Positions 43,340 through 55,629 of a stretch of 64,000 bases of DNA are shown here, one piece after another. Under the pieces are notes generated by a model. It was not told where the DNA came from. It did not search any database and saw nothing but the letters and a program-made list of their open reading frames with translations. Made by a program: the position numbers and the translations under genes. Numbering within the stretch: position 1 is the stretch's first letter; each line of letters starts with the position of its first letter. This DNA comes from Smithella sp. GTDB lineage: Bacteria; Desulfobacterota; Syntrophia; Syntrophales; Smithellaceae. The stretch spans positions 49,138 to 113,137 of the forward strand of contig JAAZHX010000314.1 of NCBI GenBank assembly GCA_012510495.1, read 5' to 3'.

Positions 43340-44107
43340 ATGATTGACATTCAAAGCCAGAAAGATTCCCGGCATATCGACATCAAAAAGGTCGGGGTGA
43401 AAAATATCAAATACCCGATCATCGTGCTGGACCGCGTGCGCGGCACACAGCCGGTGAACGCCACGATCAATATGTATGTCAACCTGCCCCATCATTTCAA
43501 GGGCACGCACATGAGCCGGTTTGTGGAAGTGCTCAATGATTTTCGGGGGCAAATCAACATCAAGACGTTTCAGACCATCCTGGAAAAAATCCGGCAGAAA
43601 CTTCACGCACAGTCCGCGCATATGGAAATCGAGTTTCCGTATTTTTTAAAGAAAATGGCGCCCGTTTCCAGAGCGAAAAGCATGATGGAGTACCGCTGTT
43701 TGTTCGCCGGCGAAAACAGCGCGGAAAAGAAGGACTTTCTGGTGGGCGTGGTCGTTCCGGTGACCACGCTGTGCCCCTGCTCCAAGGAGATCAGCGCGTT
43801 CGGCGCGCATAATCAGCGCAGTATGGTGACCGTAAAAGTGCGGTTTGAAAAGTTTTTCTGGATCGAGGATCTGATAAAAATTGTTGAAGATTCGGCAAGT
43901 GGTGAGGTATATTCCCTGTTAAAGAGGGTGGATGAAAAATTTGTCACGGAAAAGGCCTACAAGAATCCGAAATTCGTGGAAGATCTGGTCCGCAGCGTGG
44001 CGGTAAGGTTGAACGCGGACGACAATTTCACCTGGTACAGCATCGAGGCGGAAAACTTTGAAAGCATCCACAACCACAGCGCTTATGCCCAAGTCGAGAA
44101 AGGATAG
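43340..44107 (+). CDS. folE2: GTP cyclohydrolase FolE2
   Basis: [25 protein letters not shown]...[23 protein letters not shown]. Confidence 0.95.
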   Translation: MIDIQSQKDSRHIDIKKVGVKNIKYPIIVLDRVRGTQPVNATINMYVNLPHHFKGTHMSRFVEVLNDFRGQINIKTFQTILEKIRQKLHAQSAHMEIEFPYFLKKMAPVSRAKSMMEYRCLFAGENSAEKKDFLVGVVVPVTTLCPCSKEISAFGAHNQRSMVTVKVRFEKFFWIEDLIKIVEDSASGEVYSLLKRVDEKFVTEKAYKNPKFVEDLVRSVAVRLNADDNFTWYSIEAENFESIHNHSAYAQVEKG

Positions 44108-44111
44108 AGCC

Positions 44112-46178
44112 ATGGCTGCCGAAAAAGGGAATGGCTTCTTCAATCTGTACAACCACGGATTTGTCCGCGCCGCCGTCTGTATTCCGGAAGTGAAAGTCGC
44201 CGACGTTTATTTCAACACGCAAAAAACGATTGAACTGGCCCGGAAAGCGGCCCGGCAAAAAGCGCTGCTGGCCATCTTCCCGGAGCTGGGACTTTCCGCT
44301 TATTCCAACGAGGACCTGTTTCACCAGGACGCCCTGCTGAAGAGCGTTGAAAGGGCCGTCGCCGAGATACGAGAAGCCTCCTCCAAAATCAATCTGGTTT
44401 GGGCGGTCGGGGCGCCGCTGCAGGTGGATTGCCGACTGTTCAACTGCGCGGTGGTTTTTTACCGGGGGCAAATTCTCGGAATCGCCGTAAAATCCTATCC
44501 GCCGAATTACCGCGAATATTACGAAGGACGGCAATTTTCTCCGGCTTCGCAAGCTTTGAGATCCGGCGTTTCCCTGGCGGGACAAAAGGACATTCCGTTC
44601 GGCGCGAATCTGCTTTTCCAGGCCGTCCATATAAAAAATTTCCGTTTGTTTTTTGAAATGAGCGAGGACCTCCGGGCGCCGGTTCCGCCTTCCAGCTTCG
44701 CGGCAATGGCCGGGGCGACGGTAATCGGTAATTTGTCCGCCTCCAACGTTACCGTAGGCAAATCGGAGTATCGCCGCCGGCTCGCGGCCGACCAGTCCGT
44801 ACGCTGCGTCGCGGCCTACCTTTATACGAACGCCGGTTTCGGCGAATCCACGACGGATCTGGCCTGGGACGGTCATGCGATGATTTATGAAAACGGCGAT
44901 CTGCTTTCCGAATCAAAGCGGTTTTCCACATCGGCGCAAATGATCACAGCCGACATCGATCTGGACCGCCTGGCGCAGGACCGGATGCGGTTGACCACAT
45001 TCGGCCGGAACGCCGAGGATCATAAAGAAAAAATCAAGGCATTTCAGACCATCGAATTCGGGGTGGAACGCCTCCGGGGACGAATCCTTCCGGATCGGGA
45101 CATTCCACGATTCCCCTGTATCCCCGCCGACCCGGCCAGGCGTGATCTGCGCTGCCACGAAGCTTTCAGCATTCAGGTTCAGGGCCTGGCCCAGCGGTTA
45201 AAATCTTCCGGCATTGCCAATCTGGTGATCGGCGTGTCCGGAGGGCTGGATTCCACGCACGCGCTGATCGTAGCGGCCGGAACCATGGATCTGCTGGGGC
45301 TGCCGCGCACACGAATCAAGGCCTACACCCTGCCCGCTTTCGGGACATCCGGCAAAACATACCGCAACGCCCTGCGCCTGATGAAAGCGCTGGGCGTGGA
45401 AGCCAACGAAGTCGATATCAAACCCGCCTGCCTCCAAATGCTTAAGGACATCGATCATCCATTTGCCCGCGGGAAAAAAGTTTACGACATCGCCTTTGAA
45501 AATGTTCAGGCGGGCCAGCGTTCGGCGCATCTTTTCCGGCTGGCCAACATGAAAAACGCGCTGGTTGTCGGCACCGGGGACGCAAGCGAACTGGCGCTGG
45601 GCTGGAGCACCTACGGGGTCGGCGACCATATGTCGCACTACAACGTCAATACCGGCGTGCCGAAAACACTGATTCAATATCTGATCCGCTGGGTGGCGCA
45701 GACACGCCGGTTTTCAGCGGAGGCGTCCGGCATCCTGCTGGAGGTCCTGGAAATGGAAATCTCGCCGGAGCTGATCCCGGGCGAGGAAAACGGACAGCCG
45801 CGGCAAAAAACGGAAGCAACCATCGGTCCTTATGAACTGCAGGATTTCAACAATTTCTACATCACCCGCTTTGGTTACCTGCCCGCCAAAGTAGCCTTTC
45901 TGGCCTGGCTGGCCTGGAAGGATAAAACCCGCGGCGCGTGGCCGGATGTGCCACCGGAGAAACAAAACGCCTACCGCCTGCGGGAAATCAAAAAGTGGCT
46001 GCGCGTGTATTTGAGCCGATTTTTCAAGACGTCCCAGTATAAGCGGTCGTGCGCGCCCAACGGCCCCAAGGTAGGTTCGGGCGGATCGCTTTCTCCCCGC
46101 AGCGACTGGCGCGCGCCCAGCGACAGCGAAGCAGCCGTCTGGCTTGACGACTGGGCAAGAATCCCGGACCGGGAATAG
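44112..46178 (+). CDS. nadE: Glutamine-dependent NAD+ synthetase
   Basis: N-terminal nitrilase domain ([14 protein letters not shown]), C-terminal [15 protein letters not shown]-loop, [16 protein letters not shown]. Confidence 0.95.
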   Translation: MAAEKGNGFFNLYNHGFVRAAVCIPEVKVADVYFNTQKTIELARKAARQKALLAIFPELGLSAYSNEDLFHQDALLKSVERAVAEIREASSKINLVWAVGAPLQVDCRLFNCAVVFYRGQILGIAVKSYPPNYREYYEGRQFSPASQALRSGVSLAGQKDIPFGANLLFQAVHIKNFRLFFEMSEDLRAPVPPSSFAAMAGATVIGNLSASNVTVGKSEYRRRLAADQSVRCVAAYLYTNAGFGESTTDLAWDGHAMIYENGDLLSESKRFSTSAQMITADIDLDRLAQDRMRLTTFGRNAEDHKEKIKAFQTIEFGVERLRGRILPDRDIPRFPCIPADPARRDLRCHEAFSIQVQGLAQRLKSSGIANLVIGVSGGLDSTHALIVAAGTMDLLGLPRTRIKAYTLPAFGTSGKTYRNALRLMKALGVEANEVDIKPACLQMLKDIDHPFARGKKVYDIAFENVQAGQRSAHLFRLANMKNALVVGTGDASELALGWSTYGVGDHMSHYNVNTGVPKTLIQYLIRWVAQTRRFSAEASGILLEVLEMEISPELIPGEENGQPRQKTEATIGPYELQDFNNFYITRFGYLPAKVAFLAWLAWKDKTRGAWPDVPPEKQNAYRLREIKKWLRVYLSRFFKTSQYKRSCAPNGPKVGSGGSLSPRSDWRAPSDSEAAVWLDDWARIPDRE

Positions 46179-46191
46179 CGGCGTAGGTCAA

Positions 46192-46227
46192 GCGGGGCTG
46201 ATAACCTGAAGGTCACGCGAGCCCCGC
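46192..46227. repeat. Dispersed hairpin element, copy 3
   Basis: GCGGGGCT-GATAACCTGAAGGTCACGCG-AGCCCCGC followed by ACTACG. Confidence 0.65.
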
Positions 46228-46310
46228 ACTACGTTGACTGGCATTGTTTTAAACGCAGTGCGTGCTTTCAGGCGCGCCGGCATTGCACAAAGCATAAGGA
46301 GTTTTTTCGA

Positions 46311-46508
46311 GTGAAACCTTCCTACAAAGATTTCGACGCCACGGAATTGTTCTGTCTGAAGTGCGCCCGGACCGTGCCGGTGCGCAAACGGCTGCTGCTG
46401 ATTTTATCCGAAGGGGAGAAGTACGATTACAGTTGTGTGTACTGCGGAACTTCAGTGGGAGACAAACTGGTCAAAGAAACCGCCAACGCTAAAATCCTTC
46501 TGCGCTAA
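46311..46508 (+). CDS. Small zinc-ribbon protein
   Basis: 65 aa with two CxxC pairs (FCLKCAR, SCVYCGT); GTG start after aaggag. Confidence 0.6.
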   Translation: MKPSYKDFDATELFCLKCARTVPVRKRLLLILSEGEKYDYSCVYCGTSVGDKLVKETANAKILLR

Positions 46509-46512
46509 TCCT

Positions 46513-46974
46513 TTATTTCTTTTTCTGCAGGGCTTGTTTTAATTTCTGGGCGAGCAGGCCGGAGGATTCCGATTCGGCCGCGGGCGATCCGCCATAGACC
46601 AGACTGACGTCCCGGCCGGACACGCTGCCGCCCAGTTGATCCGCCAGCACTTCCCGGCTGTGCACGTCTTCATGGCAGTAGGCGCAAAGGTTTTCCCAAT
46701 TGCTGCCGTCCGGGGGGTTGTTGTGGTGATTGCCGTCCTTGTGGTGAACGGTCAGGAGCTGCCGGCTGACGCCGGAAAACTCCCGGCCGCAGCGGGCGCA
46801 AATCGTACCGTGAAGGGCAAGAGACCTCTCCCGGTAGTCCTCGCCGCCGGACGCCCGTGCGGCGTTTTTCATTTCGCGAACGGTTTCCTCCACGGATTTC
46901 TGCGCCTCGGAAGCGGCGGGCTTTTTGGAAACGGCAACACGGCCCCATTTATTGGAAAAAGTCATCCGGGCCAT
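46513..46974 (-). CDS. YajD-like HNH nuclease family protein
   Basis: ICARCGREFSGVSRQLLTVHHKDGNHHNNPPDGSNWENLCAYCHEDVHS. Confidence 0.88.
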   Translation of the reverse strand: MARMTFSNKWGRVAVSKKPAASEAQKSVEETVREMKNAARASGGEDYRERSLALHGTICARCGREFSGVSRQLLTVHHKDGNHHNNPPDGSNWENLCAYCHEDVHSREVLADQLGGSVSGRDVSLVYGGSPAAESESSGLLAQKLKQALQKKK

Positions 46975-46980
46975 TAGGCT

Positions 46981-47370
46981 TCACACCTTCTGCTTGCCGG
47001 TCAACACGCCCAGAAAAGCCCTGATCCCTTTCACCACGGGGATCAGCGATGCCGCGGTTTGAAACAAAGGCCTCCGCGGGGCCAGCGACGAAAAAAGTTC
47101 CAGGCCGTTGGCCACTGTGCCCATCGCCTCATGAAACCGCCGGGCTATGACGGCATAATCCTGAACGCATTGATTGATCGCCGTCGTCGATTGATTAATG
47201 TTGGTGGAAATTTCTTCCATGTTTTGCAAAATGGCCGGCAACCTCTCATTTAATGCCTGCAAGGTAACCGTAACATCATTGGCGGCGCGCCACAGTTTCA
47301 ACAAAATCGGAATGCTGAATATTACCAGCAACAGCAAAGCAACGCCGATTGCGATCAAACCTTTCTCCAT
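46981..47370 (-). CDS. DUF948-like membrane-anchored protein
   Basis: N-terminal TM then LKLWRAANDVTVTLQALNERLPAILQNMEEISTNINQSTTAIN. Confidence 0.6.
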   Translation of the reverse strand: MEKGLIAIGVALLLLVIFSIPILLKLWRAANDVTVTLQALNERLPAILQNMEEISTNINQSTTAINQCVQDYAVIARRFHEAMGTVANGLELFSSLAPRRPLFQTAASLIPVVKGIRAFLGVLTGKQKV

Positions 47371-47440
47371 CGTTTGTCTCCCCCTATTGGTTTACGGCAG
47401 CAGCAGATCAAAAGGCTGGGAAAAGCCTATAAAGGTGAAA

Positions 47441-47818
47441 TCAGACTTTGTTTTTCTCTTCCCGATAGGCTTCCATGCCCGCGTCCAAGGCTTTTTTAAA
47501 GCGGCCGGAACTGTCTGCCAGCTTCTCTGCGCCCTGCGCGGCCAGTTCGGTCGCTTTTTCCGCTATTTCTTCCGCTTTTTCTTTGGCAGCGCCTTCATAT
47601 TCATTCATGCGCACAGAGGCCGCCTCATAGGCCTCCCTGCTTTTTTCAGACGCTTTTTCATACTCTTCTTTGGCTTTGGCCAGAAGTTCATCCGCCTTCA
47701 AGGAGAGATCCTGACGCGTTTCCTTGCCGCTTTTCGGCGCAAACAAAATGCCGATTGCCGCGCCGATCAGGCCGCCAACCACCAACGCTTTCACCACATC
47801 CCAGTCTCTTTCCGCCAT
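47441..47818 (-). CDS. YtxH domain protein
   Basis: VGGLIGAAIGILFAPKSGKETRQDLS, then Ala/Glu/Lys-rich helix. Confidence 0.85.
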   Translation of the reverse strand: MAERDWDVVKALVVGGLIGAAIGILFAPKSGKETRQDLSLKADELLAKAKEEYEKASEKSREAYEAASVRMNEYEGAAKEKAEEIAEKATELAAQGAEKLADSSGRFKKALDAGMEAYREEKNKV

Positions 47819-48051
47819 GGAACGCCTCCCTAATCATTATTTTTTCGCCATCTTTATAACACATTCTTAAATAATTAGCCACGCAGGACAAAGAGGAAGC
47901 GGATTGTAGCTGTAATACCGGTCTTCAACGGGTTCAGAGGGACACGGATAGTGATGAGTGAAAAGACAGGCGATGGGTGATGGGCAAGCCAGGTTCGGGA
48001 TAAATTTATGGCGTCGGCGCGACACAAGCGCCCGGAGGAGAGCAGCAAAAA

Positions 48052-48089
48052 AACCGGGGAATCTGTGCGTAAACACAGATTCCCCGGTT
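48052..48089 (-). terminator. Rho-independent terminator downstream of the lipoprotein gene
   Basis: 16-bp stem AACCGGGGAATCTGTG/CACAGATTCCCCGGTT followed by T run on the minus strand. Confidence 0.85.
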
Positions 48090-48115
48090 CCATAATCCTG
48101 CAATTGATTATAAGT

Positions 48116-48316
48116 TTATTCTGCCGGTGCAGGGGCCGGGGCTTCTGCTGCCGGGGCTGCCGGGACTTCTGCTGCCGGGGCTTCTGCTGCCGGCTCCGCA
48201 GGCTCTTCAATCGCGGGAGCCGGTGCGGGTTCTTCCTTCTTGCTGCAACCTACTGCCGCAACAGACAGGGAAGCCAGAAAAAGCAAGCTTACAAAAATGG
48301 CCAGTACCTTCTTCAT
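48116..48316 (-). CDS. Small Ala/Pro/Glu-rich lipoprotein
   Basis: Lipobox-like SVAAVGC; low-complexity PAPAIEEPAEPAAEAPAAEVPAAPAAEAPAPAPAE. Confidence 0.8.
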   Translation of the reverse strand: MKKVLAIFVSLLFLASLSVAAVGCSKKEEPAPAPAIEEPAEPAAEAPAAEVPAAPAAEAPAPAPAE

Positions 48317-48454
48317 AAAACAATTCCTCCTTTCAAAAATTTAGTGCGCGAACACACTATGATTTATCTTGTTTAACATTACCCTTTTTTTTTGCCTTGT
48401 CAAGAGATATTTAAACATATATATATAAACGAAAAATAAACAAAAGGACCTCAA

Positions 48455-50128
48455 ATGATACTTGGCATTGACGTCGGCGGAACCCACACAGATGCTGTTC
48501 TGGTCCGGGATTTTCAACTGATCAGGAAAGCAAAAGTCCTCACAGATCCGGCAAATATCATGGCCTCTCTTTTGGAAGCGGCTCAAAAATTGATTTCCGA
48601 AGAGCCGATCAACGCGATTGACCGGATCGTGTTGAGCACCACCATTTCGACCAATGCGATCGTCCGGGACAAAACCAACCGCGTGGCCATGGTTTTATTA
48701 AGCGGCCCCGGGTTGTCGCCGGAAGCGCTGAATCTGGGCAAAGATGTTTATTTTGCCAGTGGGTACGTCAATCATCGGGGCATTCCCGTCAAACGTGTAA
48801 ATAGCCGCCAAATGAACGAAATCAGCAATGAAATTGCTCGTCATCAAATCCGGGACATAGGCATTGTCGGCAAATTTTCCAACCGCAATCCTCAGCATGA
48901 AATGAACGCGGCCGAACTGCTGGAGGGGGATTCCAGACACATCTCTTTGGGCCATACGCTGTCGGGACAGCTGAATTTTCCACGCCGCATCGCCACAACA
49001 TACCTCAACGCCGCCATCCACGACATCTATCAGGGCTTCGCGCGGGATGTTCAGAAGTTTATCGAAAAAATCGGAGCGGACATTCCCGTCTATATTCTGA
49101 AGGCGGACGGCGGCACCATCCTGATCGGCAAGTCCGTGGAATGCCCCGTCCAGACCATTCATTCCGGACCCGCGGCCGGCATCATGGGCGTTCTGGCAAC
49201 GGCGCGCATGAAGGAAGACGCCGTGGCGCTGGACATCGGGGGCACGACCACGGACATTTCCGTTTTTGCCGACGGCGTCCCCCTGCTGGAGCCGTCCGGC
49301 GTGGTCATTAACGGACACAAAACGCTGATTCGCGGACTTTACACAAAATCGATCGGTGCAGGCGGCGACAGTGTCGTGAAAGTTGAAAACGGCGGCCTTT
49401 TGATCGGCCCGCAGCGCGAAGGTCCGGCCGCCGCTCTGGGCGGACCCTTCCCGACGCCCACGGACGCGATGATCGTGGAAGGCATTGCCGATTTCGGGGA
49501 CGGGCAAAAAGCCTGGGACGCAATTGCTCCGCTGGCCAAAGAGCTTAACATGGATGTTGGCGACGCGGCCGGGGCCATTGTGAAAAAAACAGCCGCCCTG
49601 ATTGCGGACCATGTCCGGCAGATCCTCACCGAAATCAACAACAAACCAGTTTACACCATCCATGAGCTCCTGGAAGGAAAAATCATTCAGCCCAAAATGC
49701 TTTACGTCGCGGGCGGACCGGCCGCGATTGCCCCGTTCATCGCAGAGAACCTGGGCGTTCCCTATTCCGTCCCGAAACATGCCGAGGTTACCAATGCGCT
49801 GGGCGTGGCTCTGGCCCGGACCACAGCGGAAATCACCATTCTGGCGGACACGGAAAAAAGAGAGCTGATCATCTCCGAAGAGGGGCGCGTGGAAAGCATT
49901 CCCCGTAGTTTCTCCCTGGCGGACGCCGTCGAAGTCGGCAAAACAACTCTTCGCGAAAAAGCCGCCGGCATGGGCGCGCGGCCCGAAGACATCATCATGG
50001 AAGTCACCGAATCGCAGGAATTCAACATGGTTCGCGATTTTTATACGACGGGAAAAAATATCCGCGTCAAGGTTCAGATAAAACCCGGTCTGATTTCCGC
50101 CGGCGCTGAAAGGGCAAACGATGACTAA
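48455..50128 (+). CDS. Hydantoinase/oxoprolinase (HyuA-like) family protein
   Basis: MILGIDVGGTHTDAVLV, STTISTNAIV, HSGPAAGIMGVL, ALDIGGTTTDISVF. Confidence 0.9.
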   Translation: MILGIDVGGTHTDAVLVRDFQLIRKAKVLTDPANIMASLLEAAQKLISEEPINAIDRIVLSTTISTNAIVRDKTNRVAMVLLSGPGLSPEALNLGKDVYFASGYVNHRGIPVKRVNSRQMNEISNEIARHQIRDIGIVGKFSNRNPQHEMNAAELLEGDSRHISLGHTLSGQLNFPRRIATTYLNAAIHDIYQGFARDVQKFIEKIGADIPVYILKADGGTILIGKSVECPVQTIHSGPAAGIMGVLATARMKEDAVALDIGGTTTDISVFADGVPLLEPSGVVINGHKTLIRGLYTKSIGAGGDSVVKVENGGLLIGPQREGPAAALGGPFPTPTDAMIVEGIADFGDGQKAWDAIAPLAKELNMDVGDAAGAIVKKTAALIADHVRQILTEINNKPVYTIHELLEGKIIQPKMLYVAGGPAAIAPFIAENLGVPYSVPKHAEVTNALGVALARTTAEITILADTEKRELIISEEGRVESIPRSFSLADAVEVGKTTLREKAAGMGARPEDIIMEVTESQEFNMVRDFYTTGKNIRVKVQIKPGLISAGAERANDD

Positions 50129-51431
50129 AAAAATCAGGAAAACAGGCCTCATCTTTTTCCCGGCCTTTGACTGGGCCATTTCCCCCAACCATCCGGAGCG
50201 TGAAGAAAGACTGCTCTACACACAGGATCAGGTATTTGAAGAGGGCCTGCTGGATTTCCCCAATATTGTGGAATACAAGCCGGACCTCGCCACCTACGCG
50301 GACATCAACCGCTGCCATATCTGTGTTCCGAACCCGCAGTATTTAACAACGAATTCTCATTTGATTTCCGCCGGCGGCGCAATCACCGCCGCAAAAAAAG
50401 TATTATCCGGCGAAGTGGACAATGCCTTCGCCCTGGTCCGGCCGCCGGGCCATCATTCCATGCTGGTCGCCCACGGCGCGCGGGGATTCTGCAACATCAA
50501 TATTGAAGCCGTGATGGTCGAATACATCCGCCATCAGTTCGGGGTAAAAAGAATCGCCATTGTGGATACGGACTGCCATCACGGCGACGGCACGCAGGAC
50601 ATTTACTGGAATGATCCGGATGTCCTGTGCATTTCCATCCACCAGGATGGAAGAACGCTTTATCCCGGAACGGGCTTCACGGAGGATTTCGGAGGCCCCA
50701 ACGCGCTGGGCGCGACAATCAACATACCGCTGCCGCCGCGCACATCGGATGAAGGCTTCCTTTTTGTGATGGACAACGTCATCCTTCCGATTCTGGATGA
50801 ATTCAATCCGGAGATCATCATCAACTCCGCGGGGCAGGACAACCATTACAGCGACCCGATCACCAACATGAGCTTCAGCGCCCAGGGGTATGCGCTGCTC
50901 AATGAAAAACTCGCGCCCGACATCGCCGTGCTGGAAGGCGGCTACTCCATCGAAAAAGCCCTGCCCTACGTCAATGTCGGCATCATTCTCGCCATGGCCG
51001 GACTGGACTTCAGCCAGGTTCGGGAGCCGGATTACGACGCCTTGCGCATCCACCAGTCGCCGGAAATCACCCGGCTGATCGAAGAGGAAGCCAAAAACGT
51101 CATGACGCTGTGGAAGAAAAAGAAGAATTTGAAAAAGCAGATCACCGGCTCCGCCGCCTACATCCGCCGCGAAAAGAACATTTATTACGACACGGACAAT
51201 ATCATGGAAAAGCAAACCGAAACCGTCCGGGTCTGCGACGACTGCGGAGGGGTGGTCATGATTGACTCGGCCGCCGACACGGGCAAGAGAATCTACGCGA
51301 TCATTCTGCCCAACGGCTGCTGCCCCGAATGCCGCAAAAGCGGAGAGAATTTTTTCAATCGCATGAACAGTTCGCAGTACAACCACGTTTATTTTCAGGA
51401 TCGGCAGAAAGATGTCTTTATCGTAAAGTGA
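50121..51431 (+). CDS. Histone deacetylase/acetylpolyamine amidohydrolase-like protein with Cys-rich C-terminal extension
   Basis: VRPPGHHSM, DTDCHHGDGTQDIYW, SAGQDNHYSDPI, LEGGYS; C-terminal CDDCGG...CCPEC. Confidence 0.92.
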   Translation: MTKKIRKTGLIFFPAFDWAISPNHPEREERLLYTQDQVFEEGLLDFPNIVEYKPDLATYADINRCHICVPNPQYLTTNSHLISAGGAITAAKKVLSGEVDNAFALVRPPGHHSMLVAHGARGFCNINIEAVMVEYIRHQFGVKRIAIVDTDCHHGDGTQDIYWNDPDVLCISIHQDGRTLYPGTGFTEDFGGPNALGATINIPLPPRTSDEGFLFVMDNVILPILDEFNPEIIINSAGQDNHYSDPITNMSFSAQGYALLNEKLAPDIAVLEGGYSIEKALPYVNVGIILAMAGLDFSQVREPDYDALRIHQSPEITRLIEEEAKNVMTLWKKKKNLKKQITGSAAYIRREKNIYYDTDNIMEKQTETVRVCDDCGGVVMIDSAADTGKRIYAIILPNGCCPECRKSGENFFNRMNSSQYNHVYFQDRQKDVFIVK

Positions 51432-51446
51432 CCCCCGGGAGCCGCC

Positions 51447-51842
51447 ATGGAAGATCAGAAGATAAAAGAGAAAACGCAGGAAACGGCCGAAAAACTTTTT
51501 TCCGGCGGCGCCAAACTGGACCGCCCCTACTCGCTGTGGCGCGCCTTTGACCGGGAACTGGCCAATGATTTTTCGCGCTTTATCACCGGCAATCTTTACT
51601 CGCGCGAGGTTCTGACGATTCAGGAGCGCCAGATGGCGGCCTGCGCGATGCTGGCGGCCCTCAAGTCCCGGGATGAACTGAAAGTCCATGCCAACGCCGC
51701 TCTGAACGTGGGCTGTGACCCGAAAAAACTGGTTGAAATATTTTTCCAGACGGCAACATACGCCGGCATGCCGGCCGTCAATGAAGCGCTGGCCGCTTTC
51801 AGGGAAGTCCTCCAGGCGCGCGGCGAGTGGCCTCTCCCTTAG
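51447..51842 (+). CDS. Carboxymuconolactone decarboxylase/AhpD-like family protein
   Basis: LTIQERQMAACAMLAALKSRDELKVHANAALNVGCDPKKLVEIFFQTATYAGMPAVNEAL. Confidence 0.8.
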   Translation: MEDQKIKEKTQETAEKLFSGGAKLDRPYSLWRAFDRELANDFSRFITGNLYSREVLTIQERQMAACAMLAALKSRDELKVHANAALNVGCDPKKLVEIFFQTATYAGMPAVNEALAAFREVLQARGEWPLP

Positions 51843-51847
51843 GCATC

Positions 51848-52639
51848 ATGAACCAAACCCAAACCCAACTGCTGGAGCTGATGGCGCTGATTCAAAGGCT
51901 GCGCGCGCCGGACGGCTGCCCCTGGGACCGGAAACAGACCCGGCGGGATATCGGCAAATATCTGCTGGACGAATCCTATGAAGTGCTGGACGCGCTCACC
52001 GAAAACGATCCGGAGCATATTCAGGAAGAGCTGGGCGATCTGCTGTTTCAGATTTTGTTTATCGCCGAAATTTCGGCCGAAGCGGGCGAGTTTTCCCTGT
52101 CGGATGTCATGAAAGGCATCCGGGAAAAAATGATCCGGCGACACCCGCATGTTTTCGGCGACGTCAAGGTTGAATCCGTCCAGGAGGTCAGGGACAACTG
52201 GCAGGAAATAAAAAAGCGGGAAAGGAACGGCGCGCAGCGAAATCAAGACCCTTTCAGCCATATTCCCCGTTCGCTCCCGGCTTTGCAAAGGGCGCAAAAA
52301 ATTACGGCGGCGGCCTCCCGCCGCGGTTTCGACTGGCCGGATGCGAACGGGGCGCTGGATAAATTGAAAGAGGAGCTGAAGGAGCTGGAAGAAGCGCGAA
52401 TAGAGGGCGATGCCGTCAAAGTGCAGGAAGAAATGGGCGACCTCTTTTTTACGCTGGTGAACCTCAGCCGTTTTCTGAACGTGGACGCCGAAAAGGCGGC
52501 CGCCGGCGCCGTGGATAAATTTTTGAGGCGCTGGTCTTTTATCACACAAACGCTTGCCGCCCGCGGCCGGTCACCGGAGGAGGCGACGCCTGCGGAGCTG
52601 GATTTGATCTGGAACGAGGCCAAGGAGAAGGGAAGATAG
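51848..52639 (+). CDS. mazG: Nucleoside triphosphate pyrophosphohydrolase MazG
   Basis: LRAPDGCPWDRKQTRRDI, EEMGDLFFTLVNLSRF; duplicated MazG domains. Confidence 0.95.
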   Translation: MNQTQTQLLELMALIQRLRAPDGCPWDRKQTRRDIGKYLLDESYEVLDALTENDPEHIQEELGDLLFQILFIAEISAEAGEFSLSDVMKGIREKMIRRHPHVFGDVKVESVQEVRDNWQEIKKRERNGAQRNQDPFSHIPRSLPALQRAQKITAAASRRGFDWPDANGALDKLKEELKELEEARIEGDAVKVQEEMGDLFFTLVNLSRFLNVDAEKAAAGAVDKFLRRWSFITQTLAARGRSPEEATPAELDLIWNEAKEKGR

Positions 52640-52642
52640 ACA

Positions 52643-52828
52643 TTGGACTATTTTCTGTGCGTCATCGGCATGGTCTTCATTATTGAAGGCCTACCCTATC
52701 TGGTTTTTCCGGAAAAGCTGAAAAGCTATCTGATCAAAATCTCAACGCTGCCGGAGGGTACGCTGCGCGTCGCGGGCATTTGCGCCATTGCCCTGGGGCT
52801 GATTCTTCTTTATTTCGGGCGGCGCTGA
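52643..52828 (+). CDS. DUF2065 small membrane protein
   Basis: VIGMVFIIEGLPYLVFPEKLKSYLIKISTLPEGTLRVAGICAIALGLILLYF. Confidence 0.85.
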   Translation: MDYFLCVIGMVFIIEGLPYLVFPEKLKSYLIKISTLPEGTLRVAGICAIALGLILLYFGRR

Positions 52829-52897
52829 TGGTTTTCATTGACAGCCCCGGCGGATTCTGATTATTTTCCCGAACTTTTTTGACGAAACCAGGAAACC

Positions 52898-55053
<2,156 letters not shown>

Positions 55054-55055
<2 letters not shown>

Positions 55056-55207
55056 TGAACTCGTAAAAAGTAACCCAAGCCGTCACCCCGGCGAAGGCCG
55101 GGGTCCATAGCCAACTGTAATTACTGGATACCGGCTTTCGCCGGCATGACGAAAAGAGTGCCGAAACAGACTTTTTACGAGACCGCCAGGATGATGAACT
55201 CGTAAAA
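55054..55207. repeat. MITE-like intergenic element between tgt and yajC
   Basis: 15-bp direct repeat GATGAACTCGTAAAA at both ends; internal inverted pair CTCGTAAAAAGT (55060-55071)/ACTTTTTACGAG (55170-55181); two GC-rich hairpins inside. Confidence 0.75.
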
Positions 55208-55263
55208 GATGAAACCATAAAAAGGGCTGATTCAAAGCAATTCGATTGAAGGAGGGACAAACA

Positions 55264-55611
55264 TTGATATCTACAGCATTCGCGATGGGCGGCAATCAGG
55301 GTGCGCCGGCGGCGCAGGGAGGCTTCGACTGGAGCTTCATCGCCATGATGGCGGTGATTTTCGGCATTTTCTACTTCCTGATGATCCGTCCGCAGCAAAA
55401 AAAGCAAAAAGAACTCAAAGCCATGCTGGATAATCTCGCGTACGGCGACATGGTCATGACTTCCGGCGGCATCCACGGCAAGGTTACGGGACTTGCCGAT
55501 ACGGTGGTCACACTGGAAATTGCCGACAAAGTCAGGATCAAAGTCGCCAGAAGCGCCATCGGCGCTATTTTACAGAAGTCAGGCCAGCCGGCTCCGACGA
55601 CAAAGGCCTAG
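55264..55611 (+). CDS. yajC: Preprotein translocase subunit YajC
   Basis: FYFLMIRPQQKKQKELKAMLDNLAYGDMVMTSGGIHGKV; AAGGAGG precedes TTG at 55264. Confidence 0.93.
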   Translation: MISTAFAMGGNQGAPAAQGGFDWSFIAMMAVIFGIFYFLMIRPQQKKQKELKAMLDNLAYGDMVMTSGGIHGKVTGLADTVVTLEIADKVRIKVARSAIGAILQKSGQPAPTTKA

Positions 55612-55629
55612 TATAGAAAGGGGCTTCTC

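Noticed and set aside
48698-50188. 496-aa minus-strand ORF opposite the HyuA-like gene
   Set aside because: Antisense shadow; HyuA motifs on the plus strand are unambiguous.
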